Positions 34,846 to 44,238 of a stretch of DNA of 64,000 nucleotides are shown here, piece after piece. Position 1 is the first letter of the stretch; each line of letters begins with the position of its first letter. Below the pieces are notes generated by a model. The model made no database searches and was not told the origin of the DNA. It was given only the letters and a program-made list of their open reading frames with translations. This stretch comes from Brevibacillus panacihumi (GTDB lineage Bacteria > Bacillota > Bacilli > Brevibacillales > Brevibacillaceae): NCBI RefSeq assembly GCF_003710985.1, contig NZ_RHHT01000031.1, positions 62,001 to 126,000 on the forward strand. Reading direction: 5' to 3'. The translations under genes were made by a program, and so were the position numbers.

Positions 34846-35678
34846 TGCAACACCTTCTCTTCGGTGCGATTCTTTTCGATCAGCTCATTTAATTTTTTCA
34901 AGGCCTTGCCGAGTCCCCCGACTTCATCGATCAGACCGTACTTCACGGCATCAGCGCCGATCACATTGGTTCCGATATCGCGTGTCAATTCTCCCGTACG
35001 AAGCATCAGGTCACGGAATTGCTGCTCGCTGATTTTGGAGTGGCGTGCGATGAAGCTGACGACGCGCTCCTGCATCTTGTCCAGGTATTCAAAAGTTTGC
35101 GGAACGCTGATGACCAACCCCGTCAGACGAATCGGGTGAATCGTCATGGTAGCCGTTTCGGCAATGAAGGCGTAATCTCCTGCTACTGCGATCGGTACGC
35201 CGATGCTATGTCCGCCACCCAGCACCAAAGTGACCACCGGTTTGGAAAGCGAAGCGACCATTTCCGCGATCGCGAGTCCCGCTTCCACGTCTCCGCCAAC
35301 AGTATTCAGGATGACCAGCACGCCTTCAATCTTGCTGTTCTGTTCGGCTGCGACCAATTGCGGGATCAGATGCTCGTACTTGGTCGTCTTGTTTTGCGGC
35401 GGCAGTTGGATATGCCCCTCTACCTGCCCAATAATGCTCATGCAGTAGATGTTGCTCTCCAGCTGAGGGACATTGGTCTGCCCCAGTTGTGTAATGGAAT
35501 CAAGCAATTTTTTCTTGGAATCGTCCGGAGCATTCGGCGCAGCCGCAGGTTCCCCAGGCGGCACCTCTCCAGGCTCCTGTTCCTCCCTCGAAGCCGAAGC
35601 TCGCAGGTTGGCATTAACATTTGCGTTGCTTGCAAAAGGTGGCCGATTCAAATAATCGGTGAGTCCGCGATTTGACAT
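34842..35678 (-). CDS. tepA: Translocation-enhancing protein TepA (ClpP-like)
   Basis: A 278-residue ClpP-fold protein. A disordered, Pro/Glu-rich N-terminal ~50 residues precede the serine-protease fold ([31 protein letters not shown]). Ser158 in GGGHSIG is the likely nucleophile and TIHPIRL supplies the His. In B. subtilis TepA was linked to protein translocation and to degrading spore SASPs at germination. The ATG (SNRGLTDYL) has GGGAGG 6 bp upstream; an ATG two codons earlier overlaps that site. Confidence 0.88.
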   Translation of the reverse strand: MSNRGLTDYLNRPPFASNANVNANLRASASREEQEPGEVPPGEPAAAPNAPDDSKKKLLDSITQLGQTNVPQLESNIYCMSIIGQVEGHIQLPPQNKTTKYEHLIPQLVAAEQNSKIEGVLVILNTVGGDVEAGLAIAEMVASLSKPVVTLVLGGGHSIGVPIAVAGDYAFIAETATMTIHPIRLTGLVISVPQTFEYLDKMQERVVSFIARHSKISEQQFRDLMLRTGELTRDIGTNVIGADAVKYGLIDEVGGLGKALKKLNELIEKNRTEEKVLQ

Positions 35679-35769
35679 AATCATCCTCCCTCACTTTCCT
35701 CGTTAGTATGGATAGGCAAAGGGAAAAAGATGCACAGATGGCAGGTAACCTGCCTGCGGATTTGCCCAA

Positions 35770-35818
35770 ACAAAAACAAGCAAGAGCATCCTTTTGGAAC
35801 AAGGATCTCTTGCTTGTC
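35770..35818 (-). terminator. Terminator after rnjB
   Basis: CAAGCAAGAG / CTCTTGCTTG outer stem with an inner CCTT/AAGG, followed by TTTTTGTTT on the minus strand. Confidence 0.9.
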
Positions 35819-35833
35819 TGCACATAAAATGAG

Positions 35834-37510
35834 CTACACTTCCATGATAATCGGAAGGATCATCGGGCGGCGGCGCGTCTGTTCGAACAGAAAGCGACCC
35901 AATACTTCCTTCACATTATTTTTCAAGGACGACCACTCATTTACATTTTCTTCCATGCATTTCACAAGTGTTTGGGTGACGATGCGATTAGCCTCGTCCA
36001 GCAATTCTTCGGACTCACGTACATACACGAAGCCGCGGGAAATGATGTCGGGACCGGACAAAATCGTACCGTTTTGTTTGCTGAGCGTAACGACAACTAC
36101 CAGAATACCATCTTGAGAGAGTAATTTGCGGTCTCGCAATACAATATTTCCCACATCTCCGACACCTAATCCATCGATCAGCACGATGCCTGCGTGAACC
36201 TTGCCGCCGTAACGGGCGTTGCCACCGGAAATTTCGACGGTGTCGCCATTGTCCAGCAAGAAAATGTTCTCCGCTGGAATTCCGACCTGTTCCGCAAGAA
36301 TCGAGTGGCTTTTCAGCATGCGATATTCTCCATGAATCGGGATGAAGAATTTGGGTTTCATGAGATTGAGCATCAGACGAAGATCTTCTTGGCTGCCATG
36401 ACCGGATACGTGGACGGTTCCGTTTGGTCCATGGCCGCCGTAAATCACCTCGGCTCCAATGCGGGAAAGCTGGTCAATCGTGCGCGCTACGTACTTTTCA
36501 TTCCCAGGAATTGGGGTAGCGGCGATAATCACGGTGTCTCCTGGAAGAATATCGATTTTCCGATGGGCGGATCGGGCCATGCGAGTGAGCGCCGACATCG
36601 GCTCTCCCTGGCTTCCAGTAGACAGAATCACTACCTGCTCGGCAGGCAATTTGTTAATTTCATCCGTATCCACAATCAAACCGTCCGGCACAAAAAGATA
36701 GCCCAGATCACGGCTGATATTGATCACATTTTGCATGCTTCTGCCGACAACGGTCAGTTTTCGGTTAAATTGCACAGCAGCATCCACGACTTGCTGGATC
36801 CGGTGCACGTTGGATGCAAAAGTGGATACGACGATGCGGCCTGTGGATTTGCTGAACACATCTTTAATGGCAATTCCAACCGAACGTTCTGAGCCTGTAA
36901 AGCCAGGACGCTCCGCATTGGTACTGTCCGAGAGCAAGCACAAGACGCCGCGCTCGCCGATCATCGCCATTTTGGCCAAATCAGCCGTCTGGTTGTTGAT
37001 CGGCGTCTGATCAAATTTGAAATCTCCCGTATGAACAATGTACCCTTCAGGTGTCTCCAGGCATACGCCGACACAGTCAGGAATACTGTGGTTTACCCGG
37101 AAAAAGGTAGCCTTCATGCTTCCGAGGACGATCTCCGAATCACTGTTGATCAATACGCGCTTCGTATCGTTTAATATGCCCGCTTCCTTCAATTTTGCAT
37201 CAATCAGTCCGAGGGTAAGCTTGGTTGCATAGACTGGTACATTGAGGTGCTTCAAGAAATAGCTCAACCCACCGATGTGGTCCTCATGCCCATGCGTAAT
37301 GATGATCCCCCGAACCTTATCGCGATTTTCCTCCAAGTAAGTGATGTCTGGAATCACCATGTCAATTCCCAGCATCTCTTCTTCCGGGAATTTCAATCCA
37401 GCATCAATTACTACGATGTCATCATCGCATTGTACCACGTACATATTCTTCCCAATTTCGCCGACTCCGCCCAGGGCGAAAATGAGAACAGAGTGATTCG
37501 ACTTTGCCAA
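35834..37510 (-). CDS. rnjB: Ribonuclease J (RnjB type)
   Basis: A 558-residue metallo-beta-lactamase/beta-CASP ribonuclease. The zinc motif HGHEDH is at 73-78; GDFKFDQTP and the later SGHGSQEDLRLM patch complete the active site, and a C-terminal domain follows. RNase J enzymes act as 5'-3' exo- and endonucleases in mRNA decay and rRNA maturation. Position between dapA and tepA matches B. subtilis rnjB (ymfA) rather than rnjA. A TTG start is chosen: AGGAGG lies 9 bp upstream and the product begins at the family's usual point. Confidence 0.92.
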   Translation of the reverse strand: MAKSNHSVLIFALGGVGEIGKNMYVVQCDDDIVVIDAGLKFPEEEMLGIDMVIPDITYLEENRDKVRGIIITHGHEDHIGGLSYFLKHLNVPVYATKLTLGLIDAKLKEAGILNDTKRVLINSDSEIVLGSMKATFFRVNHSIPDCVGVCLETPEGYIVHTGDFKFDQTPINNQTADLAKMAMIGERGVLCLLSDSTNAERPGFTGSERSVGIAIKDVFSKSTGRIVVSTFASNVHRIQQVVDAAVQFNRKLTVVGRSMQNVINISRDLGYLFVPDGLIVDTDEINKLPAEQVVILSTGSQGEPMSALTRMARSAHRKIDILPGDTVIIAATPIPGNEKYVARTIDQLSRIGAEVIYGGHGPNGTVHVSGHGSQEDLRLMLNLMKPKFFIPIHGEYRMLKSHSILAEQVGIPAENIFLLDNGDTVEISGGNARYGGKVHAGIVLIDGLGVGDVGNIVLRDRKLLSQDGILVVVVTLSKQNGTILSGPDIISRGFVYVRESEELLDEANRIVTQTLVKCMEENVNEWSSLKNNVKEVLGRFLFEQTRRRPMILPIIMEV

Positions 37511-37607
37511 AACTTGTAACCTCCTATATTTAGTTGTCATTGTACACTCAAAAATAACCGCCCCAAATCACTTGTTTTCATTATACCCGAAGTGAAAACG
37601 TGAACAC

Positions 37608-37640
37608 AAGAAAAAAGAGCCATTCACGAAGAATGGCTCT
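37608..37640 (-). terminator. Terminator after dapA
   Basis: AGAGCCATTC / GAATGGCTCT perfect 10-bp stem followed by TTTTTCTTG on the minus strand. Confidence 0.92.
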
Positions 37641-37657
37641 TGCTGCAATTATGGATG

Positions 37658-38533
37658 CTAGGCTAAGTGGGCAAGCAGGGACTGAACGAACGCTTTTTCC
37701 TCTTCGTTCAGCTCCACCAACGGCAGTCGTACTCCACCCACATCTATCCCCAATTGGTTCAAGGCTTCCTTGGTCGGTCCCGGGCTCGGGTAGGCAAACA
37801 AACCTTCGAAGATTGGCATCAGCTTGCGATGAAGGCTTGCCGCTTCCTTCAGGTTGCCGTCAAAAAAGGCGTTGACCATTTCCTTCATTTGACGTCCTGC
37901 GATATGACTGGCAACACTGACAATCCCTACGCCTCCGATCGACAGAACCGGCAGTGTCAGGCTGTCATCACCGCTGTATACTTCAAACCCCTCGGGAGCA
38001 TGCTCGATGATAGCTGCGATCTGACTCAGATTGCCGGATGCTTCTTTCATGCATACGACATTGGGAAGCTGCGCCAGCCGAAGCGTGGTCTCAGCAGTCA
38101 TGTTGACAGCGGAGCGGCCGGGTACATTGTACAGCATGACGGGCAGCTCTGTGGCAGAGGCGATTGCGTGAAAATGAGCATACAGCCCTTCTTGGGAGGG
38201 GCGGCTGTAATAGGGCGCTACCAGCATAATCCCATCCACGCCCAAGCTTTGCGCTTCTTTCGTGAATTCCACACTCGCCTGCGTATTGTTGCTTCCAGTG
38301 CCGGCGATAATGTGGCATTTGCCTTTTGCATAGCTGACTACATGTTTGAAGAGATCCAGCTTTTCTTTCTGCGACAGGGTGGGGGATTCCCCCGTCGTGC
38401 CGCTCACGACAATACCTTCGCTCCCTGTCTCCAGCAAATGATCGATCAGACGTTCGGTTTTCTCATAATCAACCTGGTTTTGATCATTAAATGGCGTTAC
38501 CATCGCGGTAACCAGTCGGCCAAAACGTGCCAC
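37658..38533 (-). CDS. dapA: 4-hydroxy-tetrahydrodipicolinate synthase
   Basis: A 291-residue TIM-barrel aldolase condensing pyruvate with aspartate-semialdehyde, the branch point to diaminopimelate, lysine and dipicolinate. Schiff-base Lys163 (CMKEASGN), Tyr135 (LYNVPGR) and Thr46 (SGTTGES) are in place. A GTG start is used, with GGAG 11 bp upstream. It follows dapG by ~40 bp in the asd-dapG-dapA group next to dipicolinate synthase, so it can feed spore DPA directly. Confidence 0.95.
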   Translation of the reverse strand: MARFGRLVTAMVTPFNDQNQVDYEKTERLIDHLLETGSEGIVVSGTTGESPTLSQKEKLDLFKHVVSYAKGKCHIIAGTGSNNTQASVEFTKEAQSLGVDGIMLVAPYYSRPSQEGLYAHFHAIASATELPVMLYNVPGRSAVNMTAETTLRLAQLPNVVCMKEASGNLSQIAAIIEHAPEGFEVYSGDDSLTLPVLSIGGVGIVSVASHIAGRQMKEMVNAFFDGNLKEAASLHRKLMPIFEGLFAYPSPGPTKEALNQLGIDVGGVRLPLVELNEEEKAFVQSLLAHLA

Positions 38534-38572
38534 TGCCTATCCAACTCCTCTATCAATGGTCAGAATGGAAAC

Positions 38573-39799
38573 CTACACATGATGTTGATGCAGATGGAAT
38601 TGTTGATGCAAAGCACGGACAGCCCTTACCATATCTGCCTCATGTACGAGTACCCAGATGGTCGTATGCGAATCTGCCGACTGCAAAATCTGAATATCTT
38701 CATGAGTCAAAGCCTCAACGATTTGAGCCATTACTCCCGGTACACCCGTCATTCCGGCGCCAATCACAGAAACCTTTGCACAGCATGGCAGCAGTTGTGG
38801 CTCATAGCCCATCTCTGTCAACAATCGTGCCGCTTTCTCTCCTAATTCGTCATGGACCGTGTAGGCGACTCCCAACGGATTTACGTTTATAAAATCAACA
38901 CTGATGTTGTGTGTCGCCATCGTCTTGAAGACCTGGAGCTGTGTATCGTACTGTCCCTCTTTATTGGCAACTTTAATCTGTGTAATGTTGGGTACATGCG
39001 CGATTCCCATTACGACCCGATCATTCACCGCATACCCCAACTTGCCGATCTCCAGCATCGTTGTGACCAATGTACCGGGATCGTCCGAAAACGTCGAGCG
39101 GACACGAATTGGTACGTTCGCCTGCATCGCAATCTCTACAGCGCGCGGATGAATGACTTTGGCACCCAGATGCGCCATATTGCAAATCTCCGTATAGGTA
39201 ACGGTGGTCAGGGGTTGCGCTTCCTCCACGATCCGAGGATCTGCCGTCATAATTCCTTCTACATCCGTAAAAATGTCCACCATTTCGGCTTCCAGTGCCA
39301 CCCCGAGCGCGGTCGCTGTCGTATCGCTGCCCCCGCGCCCCAAGGTCGTAATCTCCCAATCTTCTGTGCGTCCCTGAAAACCAGGTACGATGAGTACATT
39401 CCCTTCCTGCAGCTCCTTGATCATTCGTGCAGGGTCGATATGGTTAATCTGGGCCTGGGTAAAATCATCGCTTGTTACGATATTCGCCTGGCCCCCAGTT
39501 AATATCTTCGCTTTTATCCCACGCGCATGCAGCATGCTGCACATCACTGTTGCGGAAATGATTTCGCCCGTGTGCAAGAGCAAATCCATTTCTCTGCTTG
39601 GCAGTGTATTTCCGTTGCTTCGTATGAGCTGCAAAAGTGTATCCGTAGCGTAGGGATCGCCCTTGCGTCCCATCGCCGAGACGACCACGACGAGGGAATA
39701 TCCCTCGTCTATCGCCTTTTCTATATGGTAGATTGCCCTCATTCGGCAATCCTCCGTCGTCAAGGAAGAACCACCGAACTTCTGGACGAGAATCTTCAC
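38573..39799 (-). CDS. dapG: Aspartate kinase I (DapG)
   Basis: A 408-residue aspartokinase with the N-terminal kinase motif VQKFGGSSL, the FQGRTEDWEITTLGRGGSDTTA substrate region and two C-terminal ACT domains (~255-400). In B. subtilis DapG is the diaminopimelate-inhibited isozyme linked to wall and spore DPA synthesis. The neighbourhood (asd, dapA, spoVF) supports that isozyme. No lysine riboswitch is seen upstream, consistent with DapG rather than LysC. Confidence 0.93.
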   Translation of the reverse strand: MKILVQKFGGSSLTTEDCRMRAIYHIEKAIDEGYSLVVVVSAMGRKGDPYATDTLLQLIRSNGNTLPSREMDLLLHTGEIISATVMCSMLHARGIKAKILTGGQANIVTSDDFTQAQINHIDPARMIKELQEGNVLIVPGFQGRTEDWEITTLGRGGSDTTATALGVALEAEMVDIFTDVEGIMTADPRIVEEAQPLTTVTYTEICNMAHLGAKVIHPRAVEIAMQANVPIRVRSTFSDDPGTLVTTMLEIGKLGYAVNDRVVMGIAHVPNITQIKVANKEGQYDTQLQVFKTMATHNISVDFINVNPLGVAYTVHDELGEKAARLLTEMGYEPQLLPCCAKVSVIGAGMTGVPGVMAQIVEALTHEDIQILQSADSHTTIWVLVHEADMVRAVRALHQQFHLHQHHV

Positions 39800-39810
39800 A
39801 AACCTCTCCC

Positions 39811-40851
39811 CTATGCTCTTGCTTTGATGAGTTCCTCAGCGATTTGCACCGTATTCCAAGCAGCACCTTTCAGCAGGTTGTCTGAAACGATCCACATATG
39901 CAGGCCGCGAGGATGATGGAGGTCACGTCGTACACGACCGACAAAGACATCAAGCTTCCCTGTCGCATCAGTAGCGAGCGGATATTGTTGCTCTTCTGGT
40001 ACATCTACAAGTACGATGCCTGGTGCTTTTTCCAGGAGGGATTTGACTTCAGCCAAATCGTAATCGTTCTTCAGTTCTACGTAGACTGATTCACTGTGTC
40101 CATATACAACTGGAATACGTACGCAGGTTGCGGAAACATGGACCTGATCATCTGCGAAGATTTTTTTCGTTTCATTAATCATTTTCATCTCTTCGTAAGT
40201 AAATCCATTTTCCGTAAACACATCGATTTGCGGAATGGCGTTAAATGCAATCTGATGGTGTACAGGAAGCTTTCCGACCGGCAGAACTTCACATGTCGGC
40301 TCCTTGCCATCCAGCACTTCACGGCTTTGCGTAAGCAGTTCGTTGATGGCCGACTGACCAGCACCCGATACTGCTTGGTAGGTGGACACAATAATCCGAT
40401 CTATTCCATAACGATCATACAAGGGTTTCAGAGCGGCTACCATCTGAATGGTGGAGCAGTTGGGGTTCGCAATAATCCCATTGTGCGCCAGGGCAGCATC
40501 CATGTTTACTTCTGGAACAACCAATGGCACTTCAGGATCCATGCGGAAGGCACTGGTATTGTCGATGACTACGGCACCATGGCGCACAGCGTGATGAGCC
40601 AGCTCCTTGCTGACCGAACCGCCTGCGCTGAACAGGGCGTAATCAATACCAGCGAAACTTTCCGGAGTCGCTTCTTCCAGAACCACTTCTTGCCCCTTGA
40701 ACATGACAGTCTTGCCGGCAGACCGTCCGGATGCAAGCAGCTTCAATTGTTTAATCGGAAAATTGCGTTCTTCCAGAATTCGAATCATTTGTTGTCCGAC
40801 TGCACCCGTTGCGCCCACGACGGCAACATTATAAGTCAGTTGGTTCGCCAT
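39811..40851 (-). CDS. asd: Aspartate-semialdehyde dehydrogenase
   Basis: A 346-residue NADPH enzyme reducing aspartyl phosphate to aspartate semialdehyde. Gly-rich NADP motif GATGAVGQQM at 13-22, catalytic Cys132 in NPNCSTIQ, and a late HSESVYVEL region. AGGAGGAG precedes the ATG. It is 11 bp upstream of dapG and ~57 bp after spoVFB, in one probable transcript. Confidence 0.95.
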   Translation of the reverse strand: MANQLTYNVAVVGATGAVGQQMIRILEERNFPIKQLKLLASGRSAGKTVMFKGQEVVLEEATPESFAGIDYALFSAGGSVSKELAHHAVRHGAVVIDNTSAFRMDPEVPLVVPEVNMDAALAHNGIIANPNCSTIQMVAALKPLYDRYGIDRIIVSTYQAVSGAGQSAINELLTQSREVLDGKEPTCEVLPVGKLPVHHQIAFNAIPQIDVFTENGFTYEEMKMINETKKIFADDQVHVSATCVRIPVVYGHSESVYVELKNDYDLAEVKSLLEKAPGIVLVDVPEEQQYPLATDATGKLDVFVGRVRRDLHHPRGLHMWIVSDNLLKGAAWNTVQIAEELIKARA

Positions 40852-40907
40852 CTCTTACTCTCCTCCTAATCGCGAAAAACAAGTCAATTGGTTTTTCTCT
40901 AGTGTTT

Positions 40908-41504
40908 TTAGTAGTTGAATCTCTCGATAAGCAGGGGCTGCAATTGTCGCCCTTCCATAGCAGCTATGCACGTCTCCACGAGCAGGTCCATGCGTGCTAC
41001 CAGTGAGTTCGGCTTTTTGTCCGGAGCATCTTGCCCGAACGGGACGAAGTAGATATTTTTGGCTGCCAACAGCTTGGCAATATTGGCTGCATTTAATCCC
41101 AGTCCATCGTTGGTGGATATGGCGACAACCAGCGGTCGCAGGTTGCGCATCGTCGCTTTCGCTGCCATCAGTACTGGACTGTCTGTAATCGCATTGGCCA
41201 ATCGGCTGGTCGTACTTCCCGTGCAGGGCGCAATCAGCATGACGTCGAGGAGTTTGGACGGCCCTAGAGGCTCGGCTTGAGGAATCGTAGAAATCAGTTC
41301 CTCGCCCGTGATCTCCTTGATTTGCTGTTGCCAGCTTTGCGATGTGCCAAAGCGAGTATCCGTTGTCATAACCGTGTTGGAGACGATAGGAATGACTCTT
41401 GCCCCTTCATCCACAAATCGCTGGATTTGCGGCATCGTCTCTTCAAATGTGCAGTGTGAGCCGGATAGCCCGAATCCAATGGTTTTTCCTTGAAGTTTAC
41501 CCAT
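40908..41504 (-). CDS. spoVFB: Dipicolinate synthase subunit B
   Basis: A 198-residue flavoprotein-fold subunit of dipicolinate synthase, which oxidises a dihydrodipicolinate precursor to DPA in the mother cell. The start GKLQGKTIGFGLSGSHCTFEE and later MLIAPCTGSTTSRLANAITD match the family. The ATG is set by GGGGGA 7 bp upstream and overlaps the end of spoVFA by 8 bp. Confidence 0.95.
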   Translation of the reverse strand: MGKLQGKTIGFGLSGSHCTFEETMPQIQRFVDEGARVIPIVSNTVMTTDTRFGTSQSWQQQIKEITGEELISTIPQAEPLGPSKLLDVMLIAPCTGSTTSRLANAITDSPVLMAAKATMRNLRPLVVAISTNDGLGLNAANIAKLLAAKNIYFVPFGQDAPDKKPNSLVARMDLLVETCIAAMEGRQLQPLLIERFNY

Positions 41505-42399
41505 GCTGATTCCCCCTGGATCTCGTTTGCTCCGCAATCAGACGCGACAAGGTCTGGGCCATGATTTGTCCTGCGGTTTTTGGTGCAACGATTCCGGGCA
41601 GTCCAGGTGCGAGCAGTGCCTTGATCCCCCGTCTTTCGGCGTAGCGAAAATCTGTGCCACCCGGTTTGGAAGCGAGATCGAGGATAAACGCCGACTGCGG
41701 CATTTGAGCGATTACTTCTGCTGTCAGGATTAATTGCGGGACCGTATTGAAGATAAAATCAACATTCGTCACGTGCTGCCTTACTTCGCCTATATGGAAG
41801 GGAGTCAATCCCATCTCATAAATGCGCGCCAAGTGTTCCTGACGCCTTGCTCCAACTTTGACACGGGCTCCAAGTGCATGTAAGGCCCGAGCCATGGATA
41901 ACCCGGTACGGCCCAATCCCAATACCATGCTGTTCGAACCGTGAATGGTTATATCCGTGTTTTGGATCGCCATCATCAAAGCTCCCTCTACAGTTGGGAT
42001 GGAGTTGTAGATGGCTACATCATCACGATCCAGCAATTCTACCAACGGAATGTTTTTTGGCTCCAACAGTCCGCGCAGGTATGGTTTGGCCATCCCCGTG
42101 TATACCACACAGTGCTTTGGCAGGCTTGCAACATGCTCTTCTTGCAGCTTTAGTTGTTTGGAGCAAAAGATGCTTTCTACATAACCAGAGTCATCAGTTC
42201 CGACAATGGGTAGGATGAGGGCATCCGCGTCTTTCAACACATCGCATGTTAATGGTCTCTTCGTTGCCCCTGTGAAATTGCTTTCCAGGTTGTCGAAGCC
42301 AATCAACGTCACCATCGCATCCAGTTGAATGCAGCGTTTAATCACTTCCAACTGGCGCGCGTCGCCGCCGATGAAGGCAACATGTATGCCCGTTAGCAT
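41497..42399 (-). CDS. spoVFA: Dipicolinate synthase subunit A
   Basis: A 300-residue NAD(P)-binding subunit of dipicolinate synthase. An N-terminal domain begins MLTGIHVAFIGGDARQLEVI; a Rossmann motif VLGLGRTGLSMARAL is near 155-170. DPA is loaded into the spore core with calcium and gives heat resistance. The start has AAGGGGA 8 bp upstream. I see no SigK -10 (CATA...TA), but a sigma-A-like pair lies just upstream (42421-42448). Confidence 0.95.
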   Translation of the reverse strand: MLTGIHVAFIGGDARQLEVIKRCIQLDAMVTLIGFDNLESNFTGATKRPLTCDVLKDADALILPIVGTDDSGYVESIFCSKQLKLQEEHVASLPKHCVVYTGMAKPYLRGLLEPKNIPLVELLDRDDVAIYNSIPTVEGALMMAIQNTDITIHGSNSMVLGLGRTGLSMARALHALGARVKVGARRQEHLARIYEMGLTPFHIGEVRQHVTNVDFIFNTVPQLILTAEVIAQMPQSAFILDLASKPGGTDFRYAERRGIKALLAPGLPGIVAPKTAGQIMAQTLSRLIAEQTRSRGNQHG

Positions 42400-42420
42400 G
42401 CTGCGTTCCCCTTTCCACAC

Positions 42421-42448
42421 ATTTTACTGCATCTTGATTGAAACGCAA
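42421..42448 (-). promoter_or_regulatory. Candidate promoter of spoVFA
   Basis: TTGCGT, 16 bp, TAAAAT on the minus strand, ending ~22 bp before the spoVFA start. Spacing is short and B. subtilis uses SigK here, so this is weak. Confidence 0.35.
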
Positions 42449-42534
42449 GGGTTTTTCCGTACGAAACGTAAGTCGCGAAACGTTGTAGTCTACCTCCATC
42501 CTATTCTCTCGCCCTTGGTTCGGTGACACTGAGT

Positions 42535-42795
42535 CTACTTTTGAACCGTTTGATTCTCCAACGGCTTCAGCTGGATGATGATCATGTCCGGCCCAATCTT
42601 GATGATGGAGCTCCACGGAATCACAATGTCCTCCCTTTTCTTGCCCAAACCCAAAAAGCCGCCTCCAGACAACAAAATGGATTCAATCGCTCCGTTTTGC
42701 GGATCGATGACCAGATCAGAGTCGCCAATCACACCCATCCTCTCTCCGGTATCCAGCCCGATGATCTCCTTGCCACCCAATTCGCTCAAGCGCAT
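42535..42795 (-). CDS. ymxH: YlmC/YmxH-family PRC-barrel sporulation protein
   Basis: An 86-residue single PRC-barrel protein starting MRLSELGGKEIIGLDTGERMGVIGDSDL, the YlmC/YmxH family seen in spore formers. PRC barrels bind other proteins or RNA. The ATG is set by AAAGGGAG 7 bp upstream. Position between mlpA and spoVFA is as in B. subtilis. Function unknown. Confidence 0.88.
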   Translation of the reverse strand: MRLSELGGKEIIGLDTGERMGVIGDSDLVIDPQNGAIESILLSGGGFLGLGKKREDIVIPWSSIIKIGPDMIIIQLKPLENQTVQK

Positions 42796-42838
42796 AGACG
42801 CACTCCCTTTGTCCACGTGATTTACTGTTGATATACGC

Positions 42839-42867
42839 AAAAAAATCCGGCCTATGCCGGATTTTTC
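42839..42867 (-). terminator. Terminator after mlpA
   Basis: AAATCCGGC / GCCGGATTT hairpin with a 4-nt loop followed by T residues on the minus strand; it overlaps the mlpA stop region. Confidence 0.9.
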
Positions 42868-44125
42868 AACTAGATACGAGCACATCGCTTTTCACATTTT
42901 TCGGGAAGTCCTCCAAGGGGCTTACCATTGCGAGCGCCATCTTGCTGCGGAACAGCTCTTGGGCTACCGCCATGACCGATTCATGGGAGACACGGTCAAT
43001 TTTCGCGATGATTTCATCGAGACTGAGGTGTCGGGAGAGCAGCAATTCGTTCTTGCCCAGACGGCTCATTCGGCTGCTGGTGCTTTCCAGGCTGAGCATC
43101 AGGCTTCCTTTCAGCTGTTCTTTTCCTTTGTTGAGTTCCTTATCCGTAATGCCGTGGACAGTCACGTCCTGCAAAATGTTGGTGACGATGTCAAATACCT
43201 GCCCGACGTGTTCAGGAGCCGTTCCCGAATAAATCGTAAACGAGCCAGTCTCTTTGTAGGAAGAATGATATGAATAGACCGAATAAGCCAATCCCCGCTC
43301 TTCGCGAATTTCTTGGAACAGTCTAGAACTCATGCTTCCTCCGAGGACATTGTTCAGCAGGATCAATGAGTAGGTATTCTCGTGCCCAACCTGGAATCCA
43401 GGAAGGGAGATGCACAGATGGGCCTGCTCGGTTGCTTTTTTATGGCCGATGATGCCGCCGGAAAACGGAGGCTTGGTCAGGCTGATATCACTGCCCTTGC
43501 GCGAAAATCCGGAAAAACGCGTTTTGATCTCCTCAATTAACGCGTCATCAAAATTTCCTGCTACCGTGATCACGGTATTCCCCGGCAGATAATGCTCCTC
43601 AATGTATTGGACAAGATCGTCCCTCTTGAGGCTGCGCAGGACATCCTCCGTCCCCAGGATGGAGTAGCCGAGCGGATGCTGGCCGAAGCTGGCGCGACTG
43701 ATCAGATCGTGTACCAGGTCGTCAGGCGTATCCTCATACATGCTGATCTCTTCGATGACGACATTTTTCTCCTTCTCCAGTTCTTCAGGATCAAAAACGG
43801 ATTCAAAAAACATATCGGCCAGCACATCCAGAGCTATTGGAGCGTGCTGATCGAGCACACGGGCATAGTAGCAGGTGTACTCTTTGGAAGTAAACGCATT
43901 CACGTTTCCGCCGATCTCATCGAACGTCTCCGCAATCTCTTTCGCGGAGCGTGTAGCGGTGCCTTTGAAAAACATGTGTTCCAGAAAATGGGAAATTCCG
44001 TTGTTTTGTTCATTCTCATATTTCGAACCGGTCCCCACCCAGATACCGATGGCAACAGAGCGAACAGACGGGATTTTCTCCGTCACGATTCTCAGACCGT
44101 TTTCACAAGTATGGCGTTGTATCAC
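42866..44125 (-). CDS. mlpA: M16 zinc protease MlpA (YmxG)
   Basis: A 419-residue M16 peptidase with the inverted zinc motif HFLEH (His46, Glu49, His50) and the downstream VVIEEISMYEDTPDD acidic helix, so it is probably active. The C-terminal half has the family NNVLGGSMSSRLFQEIREERGLAYSV. B. subtilis MlpA affects exoprotease gene expression. GTG start with GGAGG upstream; its own promoter lies at 44196-44224. Confidence 0.92.
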   Translation of the reverse strand: MIQRHTCENGLRIVTEKIPSVRSVAIGIWVGTGSKYENEQNNGISHFLEHMFFKGTATRSAKEIAETFDEIGGNVNAFTSKEYTCYYARVLDQHAPIALDVLADMFFESVFDPEELEKEKNVVIEEISMYEDTPDDLVHDLISRASFGQHPLGYSILGTEDVLRSLKRDDLVQYIEEHYLPGNTVITVAGNFDDALIEEIKTRFSGFSRKGSDISLTKPPFSGGIIGHKKATEQAHLCISLPGFQVGHENTYSLILLNNVLGGSMSSRLFQEIREERGLAYSVYSYHSSYKETGSFTIYSGTAPEHVGQVFDIVTNILQDVTVHGITDKELNKGKEQLKGSLMLSLESTSSRMSRLGKNELLLSRHLSLDEIIAKIDRVSHESVMAVAQELFRSKMALAMVSPLEDFPKNVKSDVLVSS

Positions 44126-44195
44126 AAAAATCCTCCTTGGCGAATCTTATCGTCTTCGATCCTCATAGGCAGATCTGTAGCCGTAAACACGTCTA

Positions 44196-44224
44196 ACTAT
44201 AGCAAACTTCCAGTCTCACCACAA
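44196..44224 (-). promoter_or_regulatory. Promoter of mlpA
   Basis: TTGTGG, 17 bp, TATAGT with a TGC extended -10 on the minus strand, ~70 bp before the mlpA start. Confidence 0.6.
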
Positions 44225-44238
44225 CAAAGGAGCATGCT

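Noticed and set aside
39800-39810. Lysine riboswitch before dapG
   Set aside because: asd ends 11 bp upstream; no space for a leader. DapG isozymes are not riboswitch-controlled.
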